Shown: positions 53,577 through 62,862, counted from the first letter of the stretch. The stretch is 64,000 nucleotides of DNA from OMPR01 sp965183835 (GCA_965183835.1 CBCYME010000011.1:1-64000), one strand, 5' to 3'. The notes: a model not told the origin generated them from the letters alone. Numbers and translations: made by a program.

Positions 53577-54767
53577 TCAAACAGACAAAGCCACATCAAG
53601 GGCTTGCATGAAATCAGCAATCAGATCGTCTGTATCTTCGATACCCAAGGATACGCGCACCAAGCCGGGCGTAATGCCCAACTCTTCGCGCTGGTCCTCG
53701 CTGAGACGCTGATGCGTGGTGGTGGCCGGATGCGTCACAATAGTTTTTGCGTCGCCCAGATTGTTAGAAATCTTGCCAATCTGCAATGCGTTCAAGAACG
53801 CAAAAGCCGCCGGTTGGCCACCCTTCAGATCCAGCGAAACAACCGTTCCGCCCTTGCCCATTTGTTCCAGACACAGGTCGTATTGGGCATGGCTTGTGTG
53901 GCCGGGATAGATCGCGCGCGCAAGTGCGCCGTGATCACGAACGGCGCTCACCACGGCCAGCGCGTTTTCAGCCTGCGCATTGACCCGCAGCCCCATCGTT
54001 TCCAACCCTTTCAGCATCACCCACGCCGTGAATGGGCTCATCGAGCCACCGGTGTGTTTCATGTAGGGTTCAACGGTTTTGCGGATAAATTCGCGCGACC
54101 CAAGGATCACCCCGCCAAGGGTCCGCCCCTGCCCGTCGATGTGCTTGGTGGCAGAATAGATTACGACATCTACGCCCAGCTCAACCGCTTTGGAAAAATG
54201 CGGGGTCGCAAAAACGTTGTCGACCAGAACCAAGGCCCCAACCTCATGCGCGATCTCGCACACGGATTTGACGTCGATGACTTCCAGCGTTGGATTTGAA
54301 ACGGATTCAAAGAACACCGCCTTGGTATCGGGGCGCATTGCCGCGCGCCATGCATCCAGATCTGTTCCGTCAACAAAGGTCACTTCGACCCCGAACCGGC
54401 CCAAAACATCTTCGAGCACATAGAGACAAGAGCCGAACAGCGCCTTGGCTGACACAACATGATCCCCGGCTTTGAGCATCGAGGTCAGCGCGCCAGACAC
54501 AGCGGCCATGCCCGAAGCGGTCGCAAAGGCATCTTCGGTGCCTTCAAGGCTTGCGATACGGTCCTCGAACATCTTGACCGTGGGGTTGCCGTAGCGCGCA
54601 TAGATAAACTCATCTTCCCCGGCGCCGATAAAACGCGCCTCAGCAGCCTCGGCGCTGTCGTAAACAAATCCCTGCGTCAGAAAAATGGCCTCGGAAACCT
54701 CACCATATTGGCTGCGGCGTGTCCCTCCGTGAACAGCACGGGTTTGCTTGTTCCAAGTCTCACTCAT
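53577..54767 (-). CDS. metZ: O-succinylhomoserine sulfhydrylase
   Basis: MetZ makes homocysteine from O-succinylhomoserine and sulfide, with PLP. The 396-residue protein has the Cys/Met metabolism signature VDVVIYSATKHIDGQGRTLG, which contains the PLP lysine, the GSMSPFTAWVMLKGLETM region and the N-terminal TRAVHGGTRRSQYGEVSE. ATG 54767 is chosen because AAGGAAAGAATAAG precedes it. The open frame runs upstream to 54845 through the riboswitch terminator, which is not coding. A SAM-II riboswitch and terminator stand directly upstream, so it is switched off when S-adenosylmethionine is plentiful. Cytoplasmic. Confidence 0.95.
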   Translation of the reverse strand: MSETWNKQTRAVHGGTRRSQYGEVSEAIFLTQGFVYDSAEAAEARFIGAGEDEFIYARYGNPTVKMFEDRIASLEGTEDAFATASGMAAVSGALTSMLKAGDHVVSAKALFGSCLYVLEDVLGRFGVEVTFVDGTDLDAWRAAMRPDTKAVFFESVSNPTLEVIDVKSVCEIAHEVGALVLVDNVFATPHFSKAVELGVDVVIYSATKHIDGQGRTLGGVILGSREFIRKTVEPYMKHTGGSMSPFTAWVMLKGLETMGLRVNAQAENALAVVSAVRDHGALARAIYPGHTSHAQYDLCLEQMGKGGTVVSLDLKGGQPAAFAFLNALQIGKISNNLGDAKTIVTHPATTTHQRLSEDQREELGITPGLVRVSLGIEDTDDLIADFMQALDVALSV

Positions 54768-54805
54768 CTTATTCTTCCTTTCCTGCGCCCTGTGTTGGCG
54801 CAAAT

Positions 54806-54842
54806 AAAAAACCCCAGACGCGGCCAAGCGAAAGGGGTCTTT
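54806..54842 (-). terminator. Expression-platform terminator of the SAM-II riboswitch
   Basis: On the minus strand AAAGACCCC (54842-54834) pairs with GGGGTTTTTT (54815-54806), a stem with one G-T pair that ends in a T run. It lies 9 bases past the aptamer and 39 bases before the metZ start, the normal place for a riboswitch-controlled terminator. Confidence 0.8.
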
Positions 54843-54850
54843 CATCCTGA

Positions 54851-54902
54851 CCTTTTAGCGGGAATGTTTAACGTGGCCCGCAATCCGGTAACAAATCGCC
54901 AC
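54851..54902 (-). promoter_or_regulatory. SAM-II riboswitch aptamer
   Basis: On the minus strand the P1 arms GTGGC and GCCAC enclose GATTTGTTACCGGATTGCGG, and the 3' part ends CGCTAAAAGG. The blocks GATTT-ACCG-ATTGC and GCTAAAA are the conserved SAM-contacting pieces of the SAM-II pseudoknot, in the right order and spacing. It precedes a terminator and metZ. SAM binding is expected to reduce metZ expression. Confidence 0.85.
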
Positions 54903-55047
54903 ATAATTCTGTCCTCGCATTTACGCCGCGTCTCCTGTTGCGTCAAGCCCGCTGACGACCGTCACGCAGGTGTAATCCCTCCTTCACAGCATCGTCATAG
55001 CCTCGTGCAAATGAGGACGCGCAAGGACCTTGGACAGGGTAGCAAGA

Positions 55048-55983
55048 ATGGCACTCATCAGGATCAACGCCCGGGGTGAAACACCTGTCTTGCATCGCAG
55101 CCCTCACCCGGTTGCCAGCGTCTTGAAGCAAACGAAATCAACCGGCGGCCCCGTCATTGTCATGACACACGGATACAAGTTTGCTCCCGACAGCGGCACG
55201 AATTGCCCCCATCGCGATATCCTCTCCCTTCCGCCAAATGGCAGGATCGGGCTCGCCTCTCAATGGCCCCATCAATTGGGATTTGGCAAAGGAAATCAAA
55301 CCGAAGGGCTGGCTATCGCTTTTGGGTGGGACGGACGATGCGCACTTTGGCAGGCGCTCCACCGCGCCAAACAAGCCGGCAAAGCATTGGCCAAGGTTCT
55401 GACCATGGTGCATCGGCAAAACCCACAGCGCCCGATCCATATCCTAAGCCACTCGCTGGGGGTTGAGGTAGCTTTAGAGGCGCTGTTCCATGTGGCCCCG
55501 GGCACGGTGGATCGCATCATCTCCATGACCGGCGCGACCTATCAAAGCAGATTAAGTGCCGCGCTCACGTCGCCATCTGGACAACAGGCAGAATTTATCA
55601 ACATCACCAGCCGTGAGAACGACATTTTTGACTTTTTGTATGAACGGATGATGGCCCCGCTGGTTCCGGGCGATCAAGTCATCGGACATGGTGTTGGTCT
55701 CAGAAACGCTCTGACGCTGCAGTTGGATTGCCCAAAAACTTTGCAGCATGTCGCCCGGTTGGGATCGACCATTGCACCGCCACAACGCCGGATCTGCCAC
55801 TGGTCGGCCTATATGCGTCCGGGCACCATGGACTTTTACCAAGATCTCCTGCGCAATCGCGAACAGCTCACACTGGGTCGTTTGCGCTGTGGCCTTCCAC
55901 AAGCTCCGGCGCCGCGGTGGTCACGATTGTTTGCGCGCCCCACCGTGGCGCGCCCCTTGTTCCTGTCACAAAAACCTTCATGA
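55048..55983 (+). CDS. Alpha/beta hydrolase
   Basis: This 311-residue protein has an alpha/beta-hydrolase core: oxyanion segment PVIVMTHGYKFAP near residue 35, and nucleophile elbow HILSHSLGVEVALEAL near 130 (S-H-S-L-G). It resembles the group of bacterial DUF900-like or serine esterase proteins that act on unknown esters. No signal peptide is evident. ATG 55048 is preferred because ACAGGGT precedes it. It is divergent from metZ and followed 29 bases later by a GST gene on the same strand. Possible catalytic Asp and His are not assigned with certainty. Confidence 0.78.
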   Translation: MALIRINARGETPVLHRSPHPVASVLKQTKSTGGPVIVMTHGYKFAPDSGTNCPHRDILSLPPNGRIGLASQWPHQLGFGKGNQTEGLAIAFGWDGRCALWQALHRAKQAGKALAKVLTMVHRQNPQRPIHILSHSLGVEVALEALFHVAPGTVDRIISMTGATYQSRLSAALTSPSGQQAEFINITSRENDIFDFLYERMMAPLVPGDQVIGHGVGLRNALTLQLDCPKTLQHVARLGSTIAPPQRRICHWSAYMRPGTMDFYQDLLRNREQLTLGRLRCGLPQAPAPRWSRLFARPTVARPLFLSQKPS

Positions 55984-56012
55984 TCCGGCGCACACAGGTG
56001 CGAGGTACCCCC

Positions 56013-56705
56013 ATGACTGATCCAATCGAACTCTACTATTGGCCGACGCCGAACGGCTGGAAAGTCTCGATCGCCCTCGAAGAAATGGGGCTGCCCTACA
56101 CAGTCAACCTGATCAACATCGGTCAAGGCGACCAATTCGCGCCTGATTTTCTCAAAATTGCCCCAAACAACCGCATGCCGGCGATTCTGGACCCAAACGG
56201 GCCGGACAATGCGCCGATATCCCTCTTTGAGAGCGGTGCAATCCTGTTGTATCTGGCGCGCAAAACAGGGCAGTTCTACGGCACTACCGAACGGGACCGG
56301 ATCAATGTAGAACAATGGCTGATGTGGCAAATGGGCGGCGTGGGGCCCATGGCGGGACAGGCGCACCATTTTTTGAAATATGCCCCACATATGGATCCGC
56401 CCCAAGATCTGCCCTATGCTAAAGACCGGTATCGTGCCGAAGTGGGGCGCCTTTACGGCGTCCTAGATCGCAAGCTTGCCGAAACCGAATTTGTGGCCGG
56501 TGATTTTTATTCCATTGCGGATATGGCGATCTGGCCTTGGGCGCATCTCTGGGAAGGTCAGCAGCAACACCTGGATGACAAACCGCATTTTGCGCGTTGG
56601 TTAGACACCGTCGGTGCACGCCCTGCAGTACAAGCCGGACAGTCGCTGCACATTGACTTGCGCGGGGATCATCGCAGCAAACAAGCGCAGGACGCTCTTT
56701 TCTAA
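56013..56705 (+). CDS. Glutathione S-transferase family protein (YfcG/Ure2p-like)
   Basis: This 230-residue protein begins with the thioredoxin-like domain MTDPIELYYWPTPNGWKVSI; the glutathione-binding segment NNRMPAILDPNG comes next and FESGAILLYLARKTGQ (Glu-Ser pair) follows. The C-terminal helical domain has YGVLDRKLAETEFVAGD and the DFYSIADMAIWPWAHLW capping box. This set matches YfcG-type disulfide-bond oxidoreductases, with Thr/Asn (TPNGWK) in place of Cys. ATG 56013 fits the family's start. It is cytoplasmic and may protect against peroxides; the role is inferred. Confidence 0.9.
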   Translation: MTDPIELYYWPTPNGWKVSIALEEMGLPYTVNLINIGQGDQFAPDFLKIAPNNRMPAILDPNGPDNAPISLFESGAILLYLARKTGQFYGTTERDRINVEQWLMWQMGGVGPMAGQAHHFLKYAPHMDPPQDLPYAKDRYRAEVGRLYGVLDRKLAETEFVAGDFYSIADMAIWPWAHLWEGQQQHLDDKPHFARWLDTVGARPAVQAGQSLHIDLRGDHRSKQAQDALF

Positions 56706-56736
56706 CAAAAGTAACGAACCACCAGTTAGAGAGCGC

Positions 56737-57276
56737 TTAATCCAAATCAACCGCAACAAGCCCCAACTTGCGCGCAGCAGCCAAAGATAAAATACCAGAA
56801 TCCAATCCTTCGGGTTTCTGGTATTTACGCACAGCAGCCCGTGTGCGGGCATCCATTTCCCCATTGATGGCCCCCCGATACAGGTATCGCGCCGCCAAGG
56901 CACGTTGGACCGACGACACGAATTCAAGTGTCATTTGCTCCTGACAGGGGGTTTGGAACCAAATCTCTTTGCGCTCGCGCACAATCTGCTGCTGGGTTTC
57001 TGTTTTGAAAATCGCCGGTTGCCGCACGGTGCCGTCGGCCAGAACCTCAGCCGGTTGCATCATCACCTGATGCGTCACAGTTTCGATAACGGCAGGTGTA
57101 ACGTGTTTTCCCCAACAGGTACCCGGTTCGGCCCCCGGCGGAGCAACCTGACTGAGGCGCGACACTTCGGGTTCGTTCAACGCATCCAGATCCGGCAAGT
57201 GCTCGACGCACGCACTCAGGCTCAGCCCGAAACAGGCGGCCGCCATCAGGCGCAACGGGTATCGAAACTGGGTCAT
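56737..57276 (-). CDS. Lipoprotein with C-terminal peptidoglycan-binding domain
   Basis: A lipobox signal (MTQFRYPLRLMAAACFGLSL ending LSLSAC, with Cys23 as lipid attachment) opens this 179-residue protein. A Pro-rich middle follows, with PGTCWGKHVTPAVIETVTHQ, then a PG_binding_1-like C terminus (SVQRALAARYLYRGAINGEM, then DARTRAAVRKYQK). It is probably anchored in the outer membrane and contacts murein. ATG 57276 is preferred over the long frame to 57525 because it begins the signal. Two other Cys (CWG, TPCQEQ) could pair. No enzymatic domain is seen. Confidence 0.82.
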   Translation of the reverse strand: MTQFRYPLRLMAAACFGLSLSACVEHLPDLDALNEPEVSRLSQVAPPGAEPGTCWGKHVTPAVIETVTHQVMMQPAEVLADGTVRQPAIFKTETQQQIVRERKEIWFQTPCQEQMTLEFVSSVQRALAARYLYRGAINGEMDARTRAAVRKYQKPEGLDSGILSLAAARKLGLVAVDLD

Positions 57277-57654
57277 GCTCTGAGCCTCTGGGGCGGTTTT
57301 TCTGGACCATACCGTATTCCTTGGTTTGAGGCAAAGCCCGCAAGATACCTGACAGCAGGAAATCGAGCCTTGGATCACAAAGCCACAGGGCGCGCGCCCC
57401 TTACTGATCACGCCACGTTCATGTTCCATGGCCCGCCCCCCATTCCTGCGACTTTGGCAATGCGCAATCAGGATCAGACAAAGCGCAAGTTTATGTCTTG
57501 AACAGGCCCCTCTCCGACGCCCCAAACAGGAACAAAAGTGGAATATACGTTACGAAAGTCCAGACGCGCCATGTCTTCGTCGCAAATGAGGCTGGCATCC
57601 GCTTTTACGCTTGTCTAAGGAAATGGCGGAACATCGCAGAGGAAGACCTGAGCA
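57277..57654. other. Intergenic region, no gene seen
   Basis: The 378 bases separate the divergent lipoprotein and ferredoxin genes. Open frames here have no family signature, and no hairpin or operator stands out. Confidence 0.6.
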
Positions 57655-57978
57655 ATGGCAAAGATTACCTATATCGAGCACGGCGGCAAAGAGCATACCG
57701 TGAATGTCGCCAACGGACTGACCGTGATGGAAGGCGCGCGCGATAACAACATCCCCGGCATCGAAGCGGATTGTGGTGGCGCTTGTGCGTGCTCGACCTG
57801 CCACGTTTATGTGCATCCTGACTGGGTCGAAAAGATTCCGGCCAAGGACGACATGGAAGAAGACATGCTGGATTTCGCGTTCGAACCTGACGCAGCACGG
57901 TCACGTCTGACATGCCAAGTCAAAGTCACAGATGCTTTGGACGGTTTGGTCGTTCAAATGCCCGAAAAACAGATCTGA
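57655..57978 (+). CDS. [2Fe-2S] ferredoxin, adrenodoxin-like
   Basis: This 107-residue ferredoxin has the vertebrate/Isc-type cluster motif in ADCGGACACSTCHVYVHPDW (three Cys in the Cys-x5-Cys-x2-Cys pattern), with the fourth Cys in SRLTCQVKVTDAL, and the acidic DDMEEDMLDFAF segment that contacts reductase partners. Such ferredoxins carry electrons to Rieske or P450 oxygenases or to iron-sulfur cluster assembly. It could serve the lone oxygenases of this window (Rieske protein at 27632, AlkB at the right end), but that is a guess. Its stop overlaps the next ATG by one base (TGATG). Confidence 0.93.
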   Translation: MAKITYIEHGGKEHTVNVANGLTVMEGARDNNIPGIEADCGGACACSTCHVYVHPDWVEKIPAKDDMEEDMLDFAFEPDAARSRLTCQVKVTDALDGLVVQMPEKQI

Positions 57979-58805
57979 TGCAGATCTCTGGGTCCAAAGC
58001 GCGGCGTCATCTGGCCCGCCTTTGGTCCCGTCCCATCCGCCGCGCCTTGCAAGTGGTTCGCCTGTGGCCGGTGGTTGCTCTTGGTGTCGGGTCTGGATCT
58101 ATCGAGGCTCAAGCCGATTCAAATGGTACATTTGGTCGATTTCCCGATGGCCAAACCATCAAAGACGCGTCCTTTCAGCGCCCAACAACACGGTATCCTC
58201 ACGGAGTGCTTGGCGATGCCATCGAATGGGGTGGCCTATCTATCTCCTTCGACGGACCAGATGGCGAAACCACTGATGTCACGATAGAGCTCCCGCTTGA
58301 TCACGTGTTCGAAGATCTCAAACCCCGGCTTGTGGATCTGAACCTTGATGGGCACGCAGATGCCGTCATGGTGGTCGAAACGGATATGACGCTTGGGGCT
58401 GCGCTTGCCCTGTATGGACCCAGCGGGAAACTTGTCGAAACACCCCATATTGGCCGTTCAAACCGATGGCTTGCACCAGTCGGGGCAGCTGATTTGGATG
58501 GCGATGGGCGGATAGAAATAGCGTACGTTGACCGCCCGCATCTGGCAAAAACTCTGCGTATCTGGCGGCTTGATGACCGGCAACTGAGAGAAGTCACCCA
58601 GATACCCGGGCTGACCAACCACCGCATCGGTCAGGACTTTATTTCCGGGGGTATCGCAAACTGCGGCCCTGCCCCCCAACTGTTTCTTGCCTCGGGCGAT
58701 TGGCGACGCATACAAGCTGTCACTTTTGATCACGGCTGGCACGTCAAAGATTTGGGACCATTCCGCAAAACAGACGATTTGACCGCCGCCTTATCGTGTG
58801 ACTGA
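57978..58805 (+). CDS. FG-GAP/VCBS-like repeat protein
   Basis: This 275-residue protein has an N-terminal basic stretch and a hydrophobic segment (VVRLWPVVALGVGSGSIEAQ) like a signal anchor, then a beta-rich part with Ca2+-loop motifs DLNLDGHADAVMVVE near residue 124 and ADLDGDGRIEIAYVD near 175, typical of FG-GAP/VCBS blades. It is probably exported. It begins in a 1-base overlap with the ferredoxin gene, which indicates co-translation, yet the two products should be in different compartments. Function unknown. It is convergent with the bestrophin gene, 13 bases apart. Confidence 0.75.
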   Translation: MQISGSKARRHLARLWSRPIRRALQVVRLWPVVALGVGSGSIEAQADSNGTFGRFPDGQTIKDASFQRPTTRYPHGVLGDAIEWGGLSISFDGPDGETTDVTIELPLDHVFEDLKPRLVDLNLDGHADAVMVVETDMTLGAALALYGPSGKLVETPHIGRSNRWLAPVGAADLDGDGRIEIAYVDRPHLAKTLRIWRLDDRQLREVTQIPGLTNHRIGQDFISGGIANCGPAPQLFLASGDWRRIQAVTFDHGWHVKDLGPFRKTDDLTAALSCD

Positions 58806-58818
58806 TACAAGCCGAAAA

Positions 58819-59763
58819 TTAACGCAGCACATGTGCAACGGGCTGCATTCGATCAGGCACAGATTCACCCAGATGGGACGCAAGGGAAATCTCAACCACC
58901 CGGCACATGGCATCCAGCGGCAGACCATTCACCGTAGATCCAAAAGGACGCTCCAGTTCCTCGGTGACCGCAGCAAGCCCGAAAAAAACATATGCGATAA
59001 CAGCGACAAAAACCGGCGTCATCCATCCCGCAACGTTCATCACCCCCAAGGGCACCAACAGGCAATACAGCAAGCTGGTTCGATGCACTAACAGCGAATA
59101 AACAAACGGCAATGGCGTGGTGGCGATCCGCTCGCATCCGGCCTGCGCCAATGCCATCGAACCAAGCCTCTCAGACAAAGCCTTGGCACCAAACCCGTTA
59201 AGCGCACCGGTGCTCTGCGCCTCCCCCAGGGAATGCGCGATGGCATCCAGCGCCGCACAAGGCGGATGAGGTGCATCAATCAGATCGCCCCCCCAAGCGC
59301 GCGCCGCTGCGTCCGGAGGAATGCCACGCAGGTTTAACCGATGCAGATGAATGAAACCGCCAGCCAACCGCAATAGGCTATGACGCTGCGCCTCTTCAGG
59401 GACAAACATGTCCAACTCTCGGGCAAAGGCCCGACAGTCGGCAATCAACTGGCCCCACAACTTGCGTGCCTCCCACCATCGATCATAGGCTGCATTGTTT
59501 CGAAACCCTAAGAACAGCGACAGAGCCACCCCAAAGACCGCAAACGGCGCAGCCCCGGCCAAATGAATGGGCCAAATCGAATGATCGAACCAAACCAAAG
59601 CGATAGAAATCCCCGTGACCACGGCAATACGGGGCAGAATCTTGGGTAGGACAGACCCGCGCATGGCAAAGGTCAGCGCCCAAAGTCCCGGTTCATCACG
59701 TATGATCAATGGCTCAGTCCACTTTTGCTCTGCCGCACCTGCTGGTGTTAGATCACAAAACAC
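58819..59763 (-). CDS. Bestrophin family membrane protein
   Basis: This 314-residue membrane protein belongs to the bestrophin/UPF0187 family, of which bacterial members form pentameric ion channels. The motifs are clear: LIIRDEPGLWALTFAMRGSV at the start, LFLGFRNNAAYDRWWEARKL near residue 90 and the C-terminal VTEELERPFGSTVNGLPLDA. The frame begins at ATG 59763; TTG 59709, just before LIIRDEPG, is an alternative that fits the family start better. No accessory genes are next to it. Cation or anion selectivity cannot be read. Confidence 0.87.
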   Translation of the reverse strand: MFCDLTPAGAAEQKWTEPLIIRDEPGLWALTFAMRGSVLPKILPRIAVVTGISIALVWFDHSIWPIHLAGAAPFAVFGVALSLFLGFRNNAAYDRWWEARKLWGQLIADCRAFARELDMFVPEEAQRHSLLRLAGGFIHLHRLNLRGIPPDAAARAWGGDLIDAPHPPCAALDAIAHSLGEAQSTGALNGFGAKALSERLGSMALAQAGCERIATTPLPFVYSLLVHRTSLLYCLLVPLGVMNVAGWMTPVFVAVIAYVFFGLAAVTEELERPFGSTVNGLPLDAMCRVVEISLASHLGESVPDRMQPVAHVLR

Positions 59764-59881
59764 CTAGGTCTCGGGCAAGTCATAGCCTCGTGGATTTGCA
59801 GGTGAATCTCTCACCGCAATACGTCACAGATACAAGTAAACACGCCATAAAGACCCAACACGTGTCAGTCAGGCGCAACCT

Positions 59882-59901
59882 CAGCCCGCGTCAGCGGGCT
59901 G
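59882..59901. repeat. Short GC hairpin downstream of purD
   Basis: CAGCCCGC (59882-59889) pairs perfectly with GCGGGCTG (59894-59901) around GTCA. It lies 65 bases past the purD stop in the gap before the bestrophin gene; no T run follows on either strand. Confidence 0.45.
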
Positions 59902-59965
59902 CCCGGCCCAAGGCCTTTGGCGGAGCATCGTTGATGCACTGCCAAAACGCGGGAGCACCCTGTTC

Positions 59966-61228
59966 TCAGAGGGCGCGCCAACCGATGTCATTGCGATAAA
60001 ACCCACCGGGCCAGTCGATGGCTTCCACCATCGCATAGGCCCGATCCCGGGCCTCTTGCAATGTATCACCCCGCGCCGTCACGTTCAGAACACGCCCGCC
60101 CGAGGCAAGTATCGCACCGCCTTCGGCTTTGGTGCCTGCATGAAACACCATGTTTTTGCTATCTTCCGGAAGCGCATCAAGCCCTTTGATTTCAGATCCC
60201 TTTTCATAAGACCCCGGATACCCGTTTGCCGCCATAACCACTGTAATCGCGTGGTCATCGCCCCAATTCACCTGCGTATCGTTCAAACGCCCTTCGGCCG
60301 CAGCATGCATCAAATCCATCGCCTGCGCCCCCAGACGCATCATCAGAACCTGACACTCTGGATCGCCAAAGCGCACATTGTATTCGACAAGGCGAGGTTG
60401 CCCGTCCTTGATCATCAAACCCACATACAGAACGCCCTGATACGGCATGCCCCGCTTGGCCATTTCCGCCATCGTGGGCTGCACGATCTGCTCCATTGCG
60501 CGCGCTTCGATCTCTGCGCTTAGCACTGGCGCCGGCGAATAGGCTCCCATACCGCCGGTATTGGGTCCGGTGTCGCCATCACCAACGCGTTTGTGGTCTT
60601 GCGCCGATCCCATCGACAGGATGTTTTCGCCATCGCAGAGCACAAACAAAGACGCCTCTTCGCCTTCCATGAACTCTTCGATCACCACCTCGGCGCCCGC
60701 GCCCCCAAAGGCCCCGCCAAACATATCATCGATCGCATCCAGCGCGGTTTGTACATCAAACGCCATGATTACGCCTTTGCCCGCTGCCAAGCCGTCAGCT
60801 TTGACAACAATGGGCGCGCCCTGTTCGCGAATATAGGCTTTCGCCGCTTCTGCGTCGGTGAAATGACCATAGCCCGCTGTGGGCGCGTTCGAGGCGTCGC
60901 AAACTTCCTTGGTGAAACTTTTCGACGCTTCCAGACGCGCCGCCCCTTCGGACGGTCCAAAGACCAACACACCCGCGTCGCGCAATCGATCCGCTACGCC
61001 CGTTGCCAAAGGTGCCTCTGGGCCAACAATGACAAAATCAATGGCATTGGCTTCGGCAAACACCGCCACCGCACCGCCATTCATGATGTCCAGATCTGCA
61101 CATTCTGCGATTTGTGCGATGCCCGCATTGCCCGGGGCCACAATCAATTTGTCGCACTTTGGGTTTTGCATGACGGCCCAGGCCAGCGCATGTTCGCGCC
61201 CACCACTACCGAGGATAAGGATATTCAT
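59966..61228 (-). CDS. purD: Phosphoribosylamine--glycine ligase
   Basis: PurD makes glycinamide ribonucleotide from phosphoribosylamine, glycine and ATP, the second step of purine synthesis. The 420-residue protein has the ATP-grasp order: the N-domain MNILILGSGGREHALAWAVM, the ATP part with IVVKADGLAAGKGVIMAFDV, the VEEFMEGEEASL-like EFMEGEEASLFVLCDGEN, and the signature VEYNVRFGDPECQ. The normal length and a clean start support a full gene. It is divergent from xseA, 77 bases apart, so the two share a promoter region. Cytoplasmic. Confidence 0.97.
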   Translation of the reverse strand: MNILILGSGGREHALAWAVMQNPKCDKLIVAPGNAGIAQIAECADLDIMNGGAVAVFAEANAIDFVIVGPEAPLATGVADRLRDAGVLVFGPSEGAARLEASKSFTKEVCDASNAPTAGYGHFTDAEAAKAYIREQGAPIVVKADGLAAGKGVIMAFDVQTALDAIDDMFGGAFGGAGAEVVIEEFMEGEEASLFVLCDGENILSMGSAQDHKRVGDGDTGPNTGGMGAYSPAPVLSAEIEARAMEQIVQPTMAEMAKRGMPYQGVLYVGLMIKDGQPRLVEYNVRFGDPECQVLMMRLGAQAMDLMHAAAEGRLNDTQVNWGDDHAITVVMAANGYPGSYEKGSEIKGLDALPEDSKNMVFHAGTKAEGGAILASGGRVLNVTARGDTLQEARDRAYAMVEAIDWPGGFYRNDIGWRAL

Positions 61229-61305
61229 GGGAATGCGCTCCGATCTGCTTGGCCTTGCTTGTCGCGCGTTCTAAGCTGCACGGGCTGACGAAACAAGGCG
61301 CTGAA

Positions 61306-62859
61306 ATGTCCGACCTACTAGACGACCCGATCCCGGGGCAAAATATGCCCGAATACTCCGTTTCCGAACTCTCCGGAGAGGTAAAGCGCACACTCGAAGG
61401 GTCGTTTGGGCGAATCCGTGTGCGCGGCGAAGTGGGTCGTGTCTTTACCGCCCGGTCTGGCCATCTGTATTATGACGTCAAAGATGATCGCAGCGTGCTA
61501 GCCTGCACCACATGGAAGGGGCAGGTTTCTGGTCTGTCCGTTGTTCCCGAAGAAGGGTTAGAGGTCGTCGTAACCGGCCGCCTCACAGCATTTGGCGCAC
61601 AGTCAAAATACAACATGAACGTAGATGAGGTCGCTGTCGCAGGCCAAGGCGCGTTGATGGCACTGCTGGAAAAACGCAAGAAAGCGCTCGAGGCCGAAGG
61701 GCTCTTTGCCCAAGAGCGCAAGAAGCGGTTGCCATATCTACCAGAAATCATTGGTGTCATCACATCCCCGCAAGGCGCTGTTATCAAAGATATTTTGCAC
61801 CGCCTTCGGGACCGGTTTCCCCGCAAAGTGTTAATCTGGCCGGTTGCCGTTCAGGGCGCGAACTGCGCCCCAGAAGTGGCCCGTGCTATTGATGGCTTCA
61901 ACGCTTTGACGCCCGGCGGGGCATTGCCACGCCCGGACCTGATCATCGTGGCGCGTGGCGGTGGGTCGGTTGAGGATCTTTGGGGTTTCAACGAAGAGAG
62001 CGTCGCACGCGCCACCGCAAACAGCGAAATTCCCCTGATTTCTGCGGTCGGGCATGAAACAGACACAACACTGATTGATTTTGTCTCTGATCAACGCGCC
62101 CCCACCCCTACAGCGGCTGCCGAGCTGGCCGTTCCGGTGCGTCTGGAACTGGCCGCTTGGATCGACGAACAAGGCGCGCGCCTCAGCCGCAGCGGTGCAG
62201 ATGCCGTCCAACGGCGCGCCCAGCGCCTGCGCGATCTGTCTCGGGCCCTGCCACGTCCGGACAGCCTGTTGGACAGTCCCAGGCAACGGTTGGATCAGAT
62301 TTCTGACAAATTACCTAATGCCCTGATTCGTGGTGTTCAAACCCGTCGCTTGCACCTGTCTGAAACCACCGCCCCCCTGCGGCCAGCGACTTTGGTGCGC
62401 CGCCTGCGCGATGATGCCAACGTCACTGAACGCCTAGCCGCCCGTCTTAGCCCTGCCTTGGATCGCATGATAGAAACACGTCGCGAACGCCTTGATATCC
62501 GCGCCAATGGGCTAAAGCCCCTCCGTTTGCAAAATGACCTGACACGCAAGACATCGGAATTGCAGGCACTGTCCCAACGCCTGTCAACCGTCGGTCAAAC
62601 ACAGATCCAACGCCTACGTGCACGGCTGGACACAACGGAACGGCTGCGCACATCGCTTGGGTACGAGGCAACGCTTGAACGTGGGTTTGCCGTTGTGCGA
62701 TCCAAAGACAAGCTGGTCACCAGCAAAGCCCAAGCCGCCAAAGCCAGCGATTTGGAAATCCAATTCCACGATGGCCGGCTGGCGCTTGGCGCAAAAGCCA
62801 CTACGAAACCTGTGGCAAAGCCGAAACCAACGCCCTCTGACCAAGGGTCCCTGTTCTAG
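61306..62859 (+). CDS. xseA: Exodeoxyribonuclease VII large subunit
   Basis: XseA with XseB degrades single-stranded DNA in both directions during mismatch repair and SOS recovery. The 517-residue protein has the N-terminal OB-like domain (YSVSELSGEVKRTLEGSFGR, GRVFTARSGHLYYDVKD), the catalytic core (IGVITSPQGAVIKDI, DLIIVARGGGSVEDLWGFNE, ISAVGHETDTTLIDFVSD) and a long helical coil with QRLRDLSRALPRPDSLLDSP, ending in a basic tail. ATG 61306 is chosen as the family start; an AAGGCG site precedes it. xseB is not in the window. Cytoplasmic. Confidence 0.96.
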   Translation: MSDLLDDPIPGQNMPEYSVSELSGEVKRTLEGSFGRIRVRGEVGRVFTARSGHLYYDVKDDRSVLACTTWKGQVSGLSVVPEEGLEVVVTGRLTAFGAQSKYNMNVDEVAVAGQGALMALLEKRKKALEAEGLFAQERKKRLPYLPEIIGVITSPQGAVIKDILHRLRDRFPRKVLIWPVAVQGANCAPEVARAIDGFNALTPGGALPRPDLIIVARGGGSVEDLWGFNEESVARATANSEIPLISAVGHETDTTLIDFVSDQRAPTPTAAAELAVPVRLELAAWIDEQGARLSRSGADAVQRRAQRLRDLSRALPRPDSLLDSPRQRLDQISDKLPNALIRGVQTRRLHLSETTAPLRPATLVRRLRDDANVTERLAARLSPALDRMIETRRERLDIRANGLKPLRLQNDLTRKTSELQALSQRLSTVGQTQIQRLRARLDTTERLRTSLGYEATLERGFAVVRSKDKLVTSKAQAAKASDLEIQFHDGRLALGAKATTKPVAKPKPTPSDQGSLF

Positions 62860-62862
62860 GGT

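Noticed and set aside
54768..54845. Longer MetZ N terminus starting at 54845
   Set aside because: It would translate through the riboswitch terminator; ATG 54767 has a good ribosome site and the family N terminus.
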